The notes beneath the pieces were generated by a model. That model searched no databases and was not told the origin of the DNA. It was given only the letters and a program-made list of their open reading frames with translations. DNA of 64,000 nt from Sulfurovum sp. (lineage in GTDB: Bacteria > Campylobacterota > Campylobacteria > Campylobacterales > Sulfurovaceae), in assembly GCA_027063305.1 (NCBI GenBank), contig JAMORY010000011.1:1-64000 (forward strand), written 5' to 3'. This document shows positions 44,348 through 53,803 of the stretch, one piece after another. The first letter of the stretch is position 1. Every line of letters starts with the position of its first letter. The translations under genes and the position numbers were made by a program.

Positions 44348-45619
44348 ATGGATTATCTACAGATCAACGGTGGGAAGAAGCTTAACGGAACGGTTACGAT
44401 CAGTGGTGCGAAGAATGCCGCACTACCGGTCATTGCCGCAACGATATTGAGTGATTCTCCGGTAAAGCTAACGAACCTTCCCAATGTTGTGGATATCCGT
44501 ACACTCTTAAAACTTCTGACGATGCTAGGGGGAAAAGTGGTGCATGAGGGAACGGTCGCGACTATCGATAACGGTTCGATCACCTCACATAAAGCTGTCT
44601 ATGAGATCGTAGCGCAGATGCGTGCGTCCATTCTTGTATTAGGACCTCTTTTGGCACGTTTTGGCGAGTGTGAGGTAAGCCTTCCGGGAGGTTGTGCCAT
44701 CGGTCAGCGCCCTATCGATCTTCATCTCAAAGCACTTGAGTCGATGGGGGCTTCCATTGAGATCAAAGGCGGGTATGTACATGCAGTCGCACCTGAAGGC
44801 GGCTTGAAAGGTGCGAAGATCATCTTTGATAAGATCACCGTCGGAGGAACGGAAAATACCCTTATGGCGGCAGCGTTGGCGCATGGAACGACCACTATCC
44901 TCAATGCGGCAAAAGAGCCGGAGATCGTACAGCTTTGCGTGATGCTCGCCTCTGCGGGTGTGTCTATCGAAGGGATCGGTACGAGTGAACTGACCATCGA
45001 AGGAACGGGTGGAAAACCGCTCACATTCCCTCAGACCGAGATCATCCCCGACCGTATAGAAGCAGGAACCTATCTATGTGCCGGAGCGATCACAAACTCC
45101 GAGATCACGCTTAACAAGGTCGATGTCGAGCATATCCGTGCCTCTATCGACAAGCTTGAATCGATGGGCTTTGATTTCACTATCGATGGGGATACCATTA
45201 CCATCCATCCTGCCGAAGAGATCAAACCGGTGAACATCATTACTGTAGAGTATCCGGGCTTCCCTACCGATATGCAAGCACAGTTCATGGCGGTCGCGGC
45301 GATCGCCAAGGGTGAAAGCCTTATTGAAGAGCGTCTTTTTGAGAACCGCTTCATGCATGTGAGTGAACTCAATCGTCTGGGTGCGGATATCTGGCTTAAA
45401 GGCTCGACAGCTGCGGTCAAAGGAGTGGAGAAGCTCTATGGTGCCGATGTGATGGCAACGGATCTGCGTGCCTCCTCTGCACTGGTACTGGCTGGATTGG
45501 TCGCAGAGGGTACGACCAATGTCAGACGTATCTATCATCTTGACCGTGGGTATGACGACCTTGAAGGGAAGTTGGCGGCTCTGGGTGCGGATATCATACG
45601 AAAAAGAGAGCAGAAGTAA
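44348..45619 (+). CDS. murA: UDP-N-acetylglucosamine 1-carboxyvinyltransferase
   Basis: MurA of 423 residues, the first committed step of peptidoglycan synthesis. The N-terminal GAKNAALP, the loop with catalytic C116 (GGCAIGQRP, the fosfomycin target) and the C-terminal [13 protein letters not shown] are all present. It is 2 bases upstream of a CYTH gene. The 267-base gap before it is AT-rich with TAATATG, and probably holds its promoter. Confidence 0.97.
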   Translation: MDYLQINGGKKLNGTVTISGAKNAALPVIAATILSDSPVKLTNLPNVVDIRTLLKLLTMLGGKVVHEGTVATIDNGSITSHKAVYEIVAQMRASILVLGPLLARFGECEVSLPGGCAIGQRPIDLHLKALESMGASIEIKGGYVHAVAPEGGLKGAKIIFDKITVGGTENTLMAAALAHGTTTILNAAKEPEIVQLCVMLASAGVSIEGIGTSELTIEGTGGKPLTFPQTEIIPDRIEAGTYLCAGAITNSEITLNKVDVEHIRASIDKLESMGFDFTIDGDTITIHPAEEIKPVNIITVEYPGFPTDMQAQFMAVAAIAKGESLIEERLFENRFMHVSELNRLGADIWLKGSTAAVKGVEKLYGADVMATDLRASSALVLAGLVAEGTTNVRRIYHLDRGYDDLEGKLAALGADIIRKREQK

Positions 45620-45621
45620 CT

Positions 45622-46083
45622 ATGGCGACAGAGATAGAGCGTAAGTTCCTGGTCGATACCGCTAAGCTTCCACCACTGCCAAAGCCGCATATCATTAAAC
45701 AGGGCTATGTTCCGGCAAATGGTGTGACCGTACGGGTACGGCTCTATGATGATAACGCTTTTCTTACATTAAAAGGGCGTACTCAGGGAGTGAGCCGTTT
45801 GGAGTTCGAGTATCCTATTCCCGTTTCTGATGCGGAGGAGATGCTCAAAGCACTTTGTATGCAGCCTTTCATCGATAAAAAACGCTATGAGATCATCTAT
45901 GCGGGACACTGTTGGGAACTGGATATTTTCGAAGGGGAGAATCAGGGACTTGTCATTGCCGAGATAGAGCTCTCAAATGAGAACGAGTCGTTCGAAAAGC
46001 CCGAGTGGGTCACACAAGAGGTCTCCGCCGATCCCCGATACCGTAACGGGAACCTTGTTACCAAGCCTTACTCTCAGTGGTGA
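45622..46083 (+). CDS. CYTH domain protein
   Basis: A 153-residue tunnel-fold protein. The N-terminal signature EIERKF is intact, with further charged strands (VRVRLYD, LTLKGRT, EFEYPI, KRYEI) lining the expected triphosphate tunnel. Family members hydrolyse triphosphates or act as class IV adenylate cyclases; short bacterial ones are usually triphosphatases. The stop overlaps the convergent OmpA gene by 10 bases. Likely cotranscribed with murA. Confidence 0.88.
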   Translation: MATEIERKFLVDTAKLPPLPKPHIIKQGYVPANGVTVRVRLYDDNAFLTLKGRTQGVSRLEFEYPIPVSDAEEMLKALCMQPFIDKKRYEIIYAGHCWELDIFEGENQGLVIAEIELSNENESFEKPEWVTQEVSADPRYRNGNLVTKPYSQW

Positions 46084-48062
46084 CGTAAACGCGAAAGCGC
46101 TGCATTTATCTTCTTCTGATCGAGTTGAAAACTTAGCTCGATCCGTCTGGATGCCTCTTTATCCTCCACGCCGTTAATGATAACTGGATCTTGCTCTCCC
46201 ATTCCTTTGGCTACAAGAAAGCGTGAGAGTCCATGCTTCTTGGCGATCGGTAAAGAGAGGATATAGCGCTTGATCTCTTCTGCTCTTTGTGCGGAGAGGC
46301 GTTGGTTAAGGCTTTGGCTTCCCGAAGTATCGGTATAGCCTTTGATGATGATACGCTTGAGATATTGTCCGTTGTGTGTGGTATTGATGATCGTATCGAT
46401 ATAGGTACCGATATCCTCTTTGAGGCTCTCGATAAGTTCGGGGTTGGGGACAACGCTTCCCGCTTCAAACAGATTCTTACTTTGGATAGTAAGCGCACCG
46501 TTTTTAGGATTTGGTATCGCATTGTTGTAGTGCTGCCTTGTAACGGCAAGGATAAGGCGGGTACTCATACTACGCAGTGCATCGATCTTTGCTTGTGTTT
46601 TGGGATCGATACGGGGTTTGGAGAGTACTTTTTGTAGGCTCTTTACCATTTTTTCCATGCTTTGTGTCAGCTGTGCGATATGCGCTCTTTCGGCTTTGAG
46701 CTCGGTATTCAAGGCAGATTGTGAGGCTTCAAGCTTCTGCGTCTTTTTTTGAAGTGTATGGAGTGCCTGTTCGCTTTGTTGGAGGGTTTCGAGTTTGTGC
46801 TGCTGCATCTTAAACTTACGGCTGATCTCCTCTATTGGCATATAGAGTGCGTTGATGATGGGAAGATCGGTCTGTTTTTTCAGGATCGCCCGTACCTTGC
46901 CAAGGTGGTCGATCTCTCTAAGCTCCCCTTTAAGATAGAGCCTGCCGTCCTCTTCATGGAGTGATATCTTCTCCCCTGTACGCTGTTGAATACGCTTTTC
47001 CAATACATAATAGCCGTATTTTTCTTTTAGGAAGAGCCCTGCTCCCAGTGTTATCGTACCTATGAGCAAAGCGGCAACGATCTTGGAGGCATGACTCTCT
47101 TTATGCTTCTGTTTTTTCGTACCGTTGCTTTGGGTGTTGAGGAACTTGAGCAGTTCGGCTTCTACCTTGGCAATACGCGGGTCACTGTCATCCCCCTCGA
47201 ACTCTTGAAAAAGTGTACTGTAACGTTTAATGATCTGGGCAAAGAAGAGGTTGATCTCCTTACGCTGCTCATGATCGGGTTCGGAATCGAGGAATGCAAT
47301 GAGGTAGACCGAACCGGCACTCTCTATGTAGAGGGTCGCATCGCCGTAACTGAGCAGTTGTACCTCTTTGCTACCGCTTTCTGCTTGATTGCTGATCCAG
47401 TCGTTGACGAAGTCCTTGATAGCACTTGCCATGGAGGCGACCATATGCGGATCGTCGATCTCACTGTTCTCATTGTTCGCTTCGGCGATGAGGAGTCCCG
47501 TCTCTTTATGGATAATGAAGATGGACTCGATGGTCGCATCACTGCTCTCCTCAAGCAAGAGCTCTGTCTCGCTTACGCCGGTCAGTTTGGCTTTGACCTT
47601 CCGTTTGTAGCGCTCGACCGAGAGCCCCTGCTCGATCTTGTCGTTGATCTTCTCCATCATCTCCTTGATCGCCTGTGTGACGTACTTGGAGATCATCCCA
47701 CCCATGATCGGGTAGAGTGCATCGATCATCTTGTCCTTGTTCTCTGCGATCTCCTGTGCGATCGCCGGAGAGATGATGCTTCGAAGAGACTGCTCCAGCG
47801 CATGCGGATCGTGTGCGGCACTCTGGGTGATGATCTGTGCAAGATAGCGTGAGAGGATCGTAATGGTTTGGCTCTCTTTTTGTGCTAAACGTGCGAGTAA
47901 TAGGTCATCAAAGAGTGGTAGGAGTTTGGTTTTGATCGCCTCCTCATCGAGGGTCTCGAACTCAAGGTGTTCTACCTTTGATGCCAGTTTTTCAAGCAGA
48001 GCAAGCTCATCAGCAAGCAGAAGTTGCTTTAACTGATCGAGCTCAGAGTTACTTTGTTTCAG
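46074..48062 (-). CDS. OmpA/BON protein with N-terminal sensor-like domain, probable CTG start
   Basis: A 662-residue protein. The first ATG (47729) would cut 111 residues that are conserved in the family (DPHALEQSLRSI through the DALYPIMG motif). Upstream the frame stays open with no ATG, GTG or TTG. A CTG at 48062 with AGGAG 7 bases before it is the likely start. Regions: N-terminal helical part, a sensor-like domain (about 171-291, IFIIHKETGLLIAEA) of longin/Roadblock-like pattern, a membrane helix (about 326-345), a BON domain (about 361-411), a coiled coil and a C-terminal OmpA domain (GYTDTSGSQSLN, SRRIELSF). It overlaps the coiled-coil gene by 14 bases. Confidence 0.8.
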   Translation of the reverse strand: MKQSNSELDQLKQLLLADELALLEKLASKVEHLEFETLDEEAIKTKLLPLFDDLLLARLAQKESQTITILSRYLAQIITQSAAHDPHALEQSLRSIISPAIAQEIAENKDKMIDALYPIMGGMISKYVTQAIKEMMEKINDKIEQGLSVERYKRKVKAKLTGVSETELLLEESSDATIESIFIIHKETGLLIAEANNENSEIDDPHMVASMASAIKDFVNDWISNQAESGSKEVQLLSYGDATLYIESAGSVYLIAFLDSEPDHEQRKEINLFFAQIIKRYSTLFQEFEGDDSDPRIAKVEAELLKFLNTQSNGTKKQKHKESHASKIVAALLIGTITLGAGLFLKEKYGYYVLEKRIQQRTGEKISLHEEDGRLYLKGELREIDHLGKVRAILKKQTDLPIINALYMPIEEISRKFKMQQHKLETLQQSEQALHTLQKKTQKLEASQSALNTELKAERAHIAQLTQSMEKMVKSLQKVLSKPRIDPKTQAKIDALRSMSTRLILAVTRQHYNNAIPNPKNGALTIQSKNLFEAGSVVPNPELIESLKEDIGTYIDTIINTTHNGQYLKRIIIKGYTDTSGSQSLNQRLSAQRAEEIKRYILSLPIAKKHGLSRFLVAKGMGEQDPVIINGVEDKEASRRIELSFQLDQKKINAALSRLRHH

Positions 48063-48600
48063 GTTTTTGCTCCTGTGTCAAAAGGGTATTGACATCGGTA
48101 CCTTGTATCTTCATTGCCACTTCAAGCAGCATACCCGCCATCGCATCGCGAGAGAGCTTCTCTTCACCAAGGTCCGAGAGCCCTTTGTTCAATGCCGCTT
48201 CGATCTGGGATCTCATCTGAGAGAGATTGCGGTTCATCTTCTCGTTCTCGTCCTCGATGTTCTCTTTCATGATCTTCAGTTTGGTCAGGAACTCATTCTT
48301 TTGATTGGTCAGTTGTGTCTGAAGCGTCTCATCGGTCGTACCGATAAGCTCTTTGAGCTTGTTGCGCTCTTTCTGTGTCGCTGTTGCGAGGTTGTCTATT
48401 TTCTGCTCCAGTGCTTCAAGAGAGCGTTCAGTCTCTCTTTGGAGCTTGGTATGGGACTCTTTGAATGTCTGGAGCATCTTCTCCTCAACAGTGTGTAGTG
48501 TACGGTTGAGTGTTTCGAAACGTTCGTCGAACTCTTTAAGTTGCGAACCGAAAATTAAGTCTCTGATCTGATCTACATTGTTCATGTTCTTCTCTGCCAT
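48049..48600 (-). CDS. Coiled-coil protein upstream of the OmpA/BON gene
   Basis: A 183-residue protein, almost wholly helical. The opening QIRDLIFGSQLKEFDER resembles the N-terminal segment of cyanobacterial and proteobacterial OmpA-partner proteins. Residues about 30-130 are a long coiled coil, and the tail AMAGMLLEVAMKIQGTDV is a second helix pair. No membrane segment. I start at 48600, with AGGA 10 bases upstream; an ATG at 48621 has none. It overlaps the OmpA gene by 14 bases and probably binds its product. Confidence 0.78.
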   Translation of the reverse strand: MAEKNMNNVDQIRDLIFGSQLKEFDERFETLNRTLHTVEEKMLQTFKESHTKLQRETERSLEALEQKIDNLATATQKERNKLKELIGTTDETLQTQLTNQKNEFLTKLKIMKENIEDENEKMNRNLSQMRSQIEAALNKGLSDLGEEKLSRDAMAGMLLEVAMKIQGTDVNTLLTQEQKPETK

Positions 48601-48749
48601 GGTCGGTTTATCCTCATACATTAGATTTATACGATAATTATATACCCTTATGAAGCGTTATCTGCTTATTTTCAGTCAAATTTTAAGTAAAATCGCTATC
48701 TTTATGGAAAATTAAATACAAATATCATGTTTGTACGGGAGGAATATCC

Positions 48750-48875
48750 ATGTTTCAAAAAATCGCACCTCTGATCGTTTTGGCGATGTTCGCTATAGGC
48801 GCATACTTCATGATCCAAGGGATGCACAATGCCACACAGATGGCAAAGAGCAAAGAACCGGCTATTATCGAATAG
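48750..48875 (+). CDS. Small membrane protein, 41 residues
   Basis: A short gene with a strong ribosome binding site, GGAGGAATATCC, before the ATG. Residues 5-24 form one membrane helix (IAPLIVLAMFAIGAYFM), followed by a polar tail. It ends 5 bases before the stop of the convergent pyrF. I recognise no family. Confidence 0.65.
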   Translation: MFQKIAPLIVLAMFAIGAYFMIQGMHNATQMAKSKEPAIIE

Positions 48876-48880
48876 TCTAT

Positions 48881-49567
48881 CTATTTCATAGTCGTCAGGA
48901 TCTTTTCGACCTTTGCTTGAGGGTCGGCATCTTTATAGATTGGTCGTCCAATCACAGGAAAATCCACCCCCTCTTTTGCCGCGATATCCAGTGTCGCGAC
49001 ACGCTGCTGGTCACCGGCATCTTCACCGAAAGGTCTAATACCGGGGCAGAGTGTCAGGAAGCTGTCTGATGTGGCTTCTTTGATCGCCCTGCTCTCAAAT
49101 GTCGAGCAGACCACACCGTCCAACCCGTTCTCGTAACTCATCTTCGCAAACTGCTCCGCTTTTTCATCAATACCCTTTTCGTAGATCATTCTAAATGTTG
49201 CATCATCAAATGATGTGAGTGCCGTTACTGCCAGCACCAACGGTCTCTTTTCATACGTTGAAAGACGATCCATGACTGTACGCATGGCAACCGGGCCTGC
49301 CGAGGCATGGATGTTGAACATATCCACACCCAGCTTAGCGATCTCTTCAGCGGCATCTGCCATGGTATTGGGAATGTCATAAAGCTTTAGGTCAAGGAAG
49401 ATCTTGAAGTCGGGGTTGATCTGCTTGAGTGCCTCAATGAACGGCTTACCGTCTCTAATGTAAGCGCGAAAGCCTACTTTCATCCAGATATTATACGTTT
49501 TGAGTGATCTTGCCAGTGCCAAATTCTCTTCAGCAGAGGGAAGATCGAGTGCTACGCACAGTTCCAT
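48881..49567 (-). CDS. pyrF: Orotidine 5'-phosphate decarboxylase
   Basis: PyrF of 228 residues, the last step of UMP synthesis. The catalytic motif [14 protein letters not shown] and the phosphate-binding PGIRPFG are clear. Length is normal. It reads alone on the - strand, facing the cyclophilin gene across a 67-base gap. Confidence 0.96.
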   Translation of the reverse strand: MELCVALDLPSAEENLALARSLKTYNIWMKVGFRAYIRDGKPFIEALKQINPDFKIFLDLKLYDIPNTMADAAEEIAKLGVDMFNIHASAGPVAMRTVMDRLSTYEKRPLVLAVTALTSFDDATFRMIYEKGIDEKAEQFAKMSYENGLDGVVCSTFESRAIKEATSDSFLTLCPGIRPFGEDAGDQQRVATLDIAAKEGVDFPVIGRPIYKDADPQAKVEKILTTMK

Positions 49568-49634
49568 TGGTCATACCCTTATGTTTTAGTGGTATAATTA
49601 TACTTTAAATTAACTACAGAAGGACTAAACAACG

Positions 49635-50162
49635 ATGTTCGGAAAACAATCAAAACGTTACGATATCCCACAAGATGTGATGGAGACATACAACTACGCA
49701 AAGATCAAGACAAGCAAAGGTGACATCTGGGTCAAGCTCTACCATGAGGATGCACCCAACACAGTTGCGAACTTCGCACACTTGGCGAACGAAGGGTTCT
49801 ACAACAACCTGAAGTTCCACAGGGTCATTCCGGGCTTCATGGCGCAAGGCGGTTGCCCTCACTCAGGCCCTACAGGTAACCCTGCATTGGCAGGAACAGG
49901 CGGACCGGACTGGCAGATCGACTGTGAGACCGATACGAGTAACCATCCGCACAGACGCGGAAGCCTCTCTATGGCACATGCAGGGCCAAACACCGGAGGA
50001 AGCCAGTTCTTCATCTGTTTTGTCGCGTGTCCTCACCTTGACGGTGTGCATACCGTATTCGGCGGTATTGAAGAGGATGATACCGATAGCTTCATGGTGC
50101 TTGACAAGATCGAGCAGAACGATGAGATCGAAACGATCGAAATTCACGCAGAGAAAGCGTAG
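49635..50162 (+). CDS. Cyclophilin-type peptidyl-prolyl isomerase
   Basis: A 175-residue prolyl isomerase without a signal peptide, so cytoplasmic. The active-site stretch [13 protein letters not shown], then GSQFFI and the HTVFGG segment, is the PpiB-like signature. RBS AGAAGGAC lies upstream. A palindromic repeat follows the stop. Confidence 0.93.
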   Translation: MFGKQSKRYDIPQDVMETYNYAKIKTSKGDIWVKLYHEDAPNTVANFAHLANEGFYNNLKFHRVIPGFMAQGGCPHSGPTGNPALAGTGGPDWQIDCETDTSNHPHRRGSLSMAHAGPNTGGSQFFICFVACPHLDGVHTVFGGIEEDDTDSFMVLDKIEQNDEIETIEIHAEKA

Positions 50163-50186
50163 TTCGAATCAAGTTTCAGCATGTTT

Positions 50187-50258
50187 GTAGGGTGGGAATT
50201 GCCCACCTTGAGATCATAAAAATGAAAAAACAAGAAGGTAGGCAATTGCCTACCCTAC
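50187..50258. repeat. Palindromic GTAGGG-type repeat pair
   Basis: GTAGGGTGGG-AATTGCCCACC and GGTAGGCAATTGCCTACCCTAC face each other over about 30 bases. Each arm is itself nearly palindromic (GGGcAATTGCCC). Related arms occur at 38901-38970 and 39645-39730. It lies between the cyclophilin and NAD synthase genes. Confidence 0.75.
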
Positions 50259-50273
50259 GTGTTAAGGAAATGA

Positions 50274-52166
50274 ATGTTTGGTTATTACCGAGTCGCAGCA
50301 GCAGTCAACACCACCACCGTAGCTAATCCCGCTAAAAATGCCAAAGAGATCCTTGCGCTCATCAAAGAGGCGCACAAAAAAGAGGTCAGTGTCGTTGTAT
50401 TCCCCGAACTTACCTTCACCGGTTACACCGCCAGTGACCTTTTCCTTAACCAGACACTTTTAAAAGCGCAAAACGAAGCCCTTGAAGAAATATTAAAAAA
50501 TATAACAGAGATAAATACCGTTGCCGTTATCGGTATGGCACTGCTTGAAGCCGACAGGCTCTACAACTGTGCTGTGATCATACAACAAGGAAAGATACTT
50601 GGGATCGTGCCCAAATCCTACTTGCCGAGCAAAAAAGAGTTCTATGAGAAGCGGCAGTTCGTCTCAGGACGCGATGTCGTGCGAACGACCACGGAGCTCT
50701 TAGGCGAAGAGGTGCCGTTTGGTGTCGACCTGCTCTTTAGTGACGGTGCCGATATGACCTTCGGGGTGGAGATATGTGAGGATCTCTGGGCGGTCACTCC
50801 TCCAAGTAATCATATGGCTAGCAACGGGGCGAACCTGCTTTTGAACCTCTCTGCAAGCAATGAGATCATCGGTAAACATGCCTACCGTGAGGAGCTGGTA
50901 CGTACGCAGAGTGCGCGCTGTATGGCGGCATATGTCTATAGCTCCGCAGGGGTTGGAGAGAGTACGACAGATACGGTCTACGGCGGGCATGCCATCATCA
51001 GCGAGTATGGTTCGACTTTGGCTCAGAATGAGCGCTTTTGTATGCAAAGCCACCTTATTACCGCAGATGTAGACCTTGAGAGGCTGCGATGGCTTCGGCT
51101 CAATGAGGGAAGTTATGGCGATGCAAGACGCAAAAAGACACGTACGCTCAAACTTGCCACCCTACCTACGCTAAGCAGTCTGCAAAGAGAGATAGACCCT
51201 TTCCCGTTCGTCCCATCCGAATATGCAGATAAAAAAGCACGCTGTGACGAGATCGTACACATTCAGGCGCATGGGCTTATAAAGCGTATGACGCATGCGC
51301 ATATCCAAAAGGCGGTCATCGGCATTAGCGGTGGATTGGACTCGACCCTTGCCCTGCTCTCCGTTCACCGTGCATTTGAGATGATGGGATGGCATGTCGC
51401 GGACATCATTGCCGTGACCATGCCCGGATTCGGTACCACAAGCCGTACCAAGTCCAATGCCATGATGCTCTGCAAAGCCTTGGGTGTGACACTTAAAGAG
51501 GTGGATATTACCGACCTTTCGCTCAAAGAGTTCGATGCTATCGGACACGACCCAGCCGAGCATACGGTCACCTATGAGAACGTACAGGCACGGGCACGTA
51601 CTTCCATTTTGATGAACCTTGCCAATAAAGAGGGGGGACTTGTCATCGGAACGGGTGATCTGAGCGAGATCGCCCTTGGCTGGAGTACCTATAATGGGGA
51701 TCATATGAGTATGTATGCGCTCAACAGCGGTATTCCAAAGACGCTTATTCAGTATGTGATCGAATACTTTAAAAGTAATATGAAGATCGCTAGGATCATC
51801 GATGATATCCTCGCTACTCCTATCAGTCCGGAGCTGTTGCCGCACAGTGACGATGAGATCACACAGGAGACCGAGGAGATCGTAGGACCGTACGAGTTGC
51901 ACGATTTCTTTTTGTATCACTTCATCAAGTATGGCGCAAAGCCTGAGAAGATACGCTTTCTTGCCACCCTTGCCTTTAAAGACAAGTATGATGAAGCGAC
52001 CATTGCAAAATGGCTGAGACTTTTCCTTCGCCGCTTCTTTACACAGCAGTTCAAGCGCAGCTGTATGCCCGACGGTCCCAAAGTCGGTACGATCTCCCTC
52101 AGCCCCAGAGCAGACTGGAAGATGCCAAGCGATGCGGACTTTGAGGCGTGGCTTGATCCTCTTTAG
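50274..52166 (+). CDS. nadE: Glutamine-dependent NAD+ synthetase
   Basis: A two-domain NadE of 630 residues. The N-terminal nitrilase-type glutaminase has the Glu (E45 in FPELTFTGY), Lys in LPSKKEFYEKRQF and Cys (C168 in GVEICEDLW). The C-terminal ATP pyrophosphatase has SGGLDSTLAL. Ammonia released from glutamine amidates deamido-NAD. The ATG is preceded by TTAAGGAA. Confidence 0.95.
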   Translation: MFGYYRVAAAVNTTTVANPAKNAKEILALIKEAHKKEVSVVVFPELTFTGYTASDLFLNQTLLKAQNEALEEILKNITEINTVAVIGMALLEADRLYNCAVIIQQGKILGIVPKSYLPSKKEFYEKRQFVSGRDVVRTTTELLGEEVPFGVDLLFSDGADMTFGVEICEDLWAVTPPSNHMASNGANLLLNLSASNEIIGKHAYREELVRTQSARCMAAYVYSSAGVGESTTDTVYGGHAIISEYGSTLAQNERFCMQSHLITADVDLERLRWLRLNEGSYGDARRKKTRTLKLATLPTLSSLQREIDPFPFVPSEYADKKARCDEIVHIQAHGLIKRMTHAHIQKAVIGISGGLDSTLALLSVHRAFEMMGWHVADIIAVTMPGFGTTSRTKSNAMMLCKALGVTLKEVDITDLSLKEFDAIGHDPAEHTVTYENVQARARTSILMNLANKEGGLVIGTGDLSEIALGWSTYNGDHMSMYALNSGIPKTLIQYVIEYFKSNMKIARIIDDILATPISPELLPHSDDEITQETEEIVGPYELHDFFLYHFIKYGAKPEKIRFLATLAFKDKYDEATIAKWLRLFLRRFFTQQFKRSCMPDGPKVGTISLSPRADWKMPSDADFEAWLDPL

Positions 52167-52401
52167 AAGCATTTGACCTTACAGTATGCATGGTTCGTAT
52201 GCTTTAAGGGTATTTTCTTTCTTATCTTGGTAAACGAAGTAAGGGACGGGATGTACCTGATGGACAAAGCGGCTGAAGGAGAGGAGTAACCCCTCCTCTT
52301 GGCATCTTGGTTGCCTATAATGGTGGCACAAAGGTGTATTTGATCTACTTTACTCCTCTATCTGCATCGCGCTACAATGAAAAATAGAGTACAATAGTCG
52401 C

Positions 52402-52836
52402 ATGTTGAACAAGAAAGTATTCCTTACAAAAACAGATACGACCATAGGATTCGTCTCACAGGATGCGGATGCATTGAACCGTATTAAGCGGCGACCACCC
52501 CATAAGCACTACATCAAGGCCGTGGACTCTTTGCAAACCCTACAGCACTTCACCCGTGTGCCTCAGCTGTTTAAGAACCATCTTAGACGTGCAAGCAGAA
52601 CGACCTTTATCATGCCAAGTGGTGACTCCTACCGTGTGATCAAAGATAGACATCATCTCGGTTTGATCAAACGGCTTAAATGGGCCTATACCACCTCTGC
52701 GAATATCAGTGGTGCGTCTTATGATAAGAGCTTCGCGATCGAGGCGGCGGACGTGGTCGTTAGGCCACTGGAGGGGACGCAAAACCCCTCTACTATCTTA
52801 AAACTAGGAAAACACACCCGAAGGAGAATACGATAA
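52402..52836 (+). CDS. Sua5/YciO/YrdC (TsaC-like) protein, short form
   Basis: A 144-residue protein of the YrdC superfamily. The opening TKTDTTIGFVSQDADAL and KRRP, then the later SANISG, are the family motifs for binding threonylcarbamoyl-AMP precursors. It is shorter than the roughly 190-residue E. coli TsaC, as in other Campylobacterota. TcdA at 18.7 kb acts later in the same tRNA modification. Its stop overlaps the HIT gene start (TAATG). Confidence 0.82.
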   Translation: MLNKKVFLTKTDTTIGFVSQDADALNRIKRRPPHKHYIKAVDSLQTLQHFTRVPQLFKNHLRRASRTTFIMPSGDSYRVIKDRHHLGLIKRLKWAYTTSANISGASYDKSFAIEAADVVVRPLEGTQNPSTILKLGKHTRRRIR

Positions 52837-53207
52837 TGGCAGCAGTCTATGAGAATGAAAATATCCGAATAGAGATAGAAGAGAGTGAAATACCGTGGTT
52901 GAAGATATTTACGCAGCACACCTATAAAGAGATGAGCGAAGTACCGCGTGAGATACGTATGGAGATCTATGATCTGCTCGATACTATCGAAAGAGAGATG
53001 ATCGACCACTACGCACCGGATAAGATCAATATTGCGTCATTTGGGAACTATGTGCCTCATGTACATTGGCATATTATGGCACGTTTCAAGGAAGATAGCT
53101 ACTTCCCTGAGCCGATGTGGGGGACAAAACAGCGTGAAGCATCACTCTTGCTTCCTGATATCGGAGAGTTCTGCGAGCGTCTTGTCAGCCGCTTGAAGGA
53201 GGCGTAA
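52836..53207 (+). CDS. HIT family protein
   Basis: A 123-residue histidine-triad hydrolase. PHVHWHIMARF is the HxHxH motif. The substrate is likely a dinucleotide or adenylated compound. It is linked by 1-base overlaps (TAATG) to both neighbours, forming a tight three-gene operon with the TsaC-like protein and a methyltransferase. Confidence 0.9.
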   Translation: MAAVYENENIRIEIEESEIPWLKIFTQHTYKEMSEVPREIRMEIYDLLDTIEREMIDHYAPDKINIASFGNYVPHVHWHIMARFKEDSYFPEPMWGTKQREASLLLPDIGEFCERLVSRLKEA

Positions 53208-53791
53208 TGTCACATGCGGATAAAGAGAAGTGGGATCGAAAATATCGTCAAAAACCCACCTTGCTTCAAGATCGACCTGCCAGTAAGTTGCTACAGCGTT
53301 ATGCGAAGGAAGCATCAGGAAGTGTTGCGATAGACCTTGCTTGTGGAAATGGCAGAAATACCCTCTTTCTTGCAAAAGAAGGCTTTCATGTTGATGCTGT
53401 CGATATTTCCGAAGTGGCATTGGCGAACCTTAAAGAGAAAGTAAACGGTTTGGATGTGCAATTGATCGTATGTGATCTTGACGACTTTATACCAGAAGCC
53501 GGGCACTATGACCTTGCAGTGATGACGAACTATCTCGACCGTGCCTTGATCTTGCGTATGGCAGAAGCGTTGAAGTCAGGTGCACTTTTTATTATTGAAA
53601 CCTATATGGCACATCCTGAGAATGAGAAAAAAGATTCCAATCCCGATTTCCTTCTGGCAAAAGAGGAGCTTCTTGCGATGTTCGACAAGAGAGGGTATGA
53701 GGTGTTGGCATATGAAGAGTTCTTGAACGAACCGCATGAACTCTACCGAATGTATAAAGAGGCGATCGTAGTGAAGAAGCGATATCGGTAG
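53207..53791 (+). CDS. SAM-dependent methyltransferase, TehB-like
   Basis: A 194-residue methyltransferase of the TehB/thiopurine-type group. The N-terminal WDRKYRQKP is typical, motif I is DLACGNGRNTLFLA and post-I is AVDISEVAL. Substrate unknown; TehB acts on tellurite. Third gene of the operon starting at 52402. Confidence 0.85.
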   Translation: MSHADKEKWDRKYRQKPTLLQDRPASKLLQRYAKEASGSVAIDLACGNGRNTLFLAKEGFHVDAVDISEVALANLKEKVNGLDVQLIVCDLDDFIPEAGHYDLAVMTNYLDRALILRMAEALKSGALFIIETYMAHPENEKKDSNPDFLLAKEELLAMFDKRGYEVLAYEEFLNEPHELYRMYKEAIVVKKRYR

Positions 53792-53803
53792 CTTCTTTAT
53801 CGG

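Noticed and set aside
52173-52289. Open frame of 38 codons with a hydrophobic stretch
   Set aside because: TTG start, no ribosome binding site, and composition like intergenic DNA. Could be a relic but I cannot support a gene.
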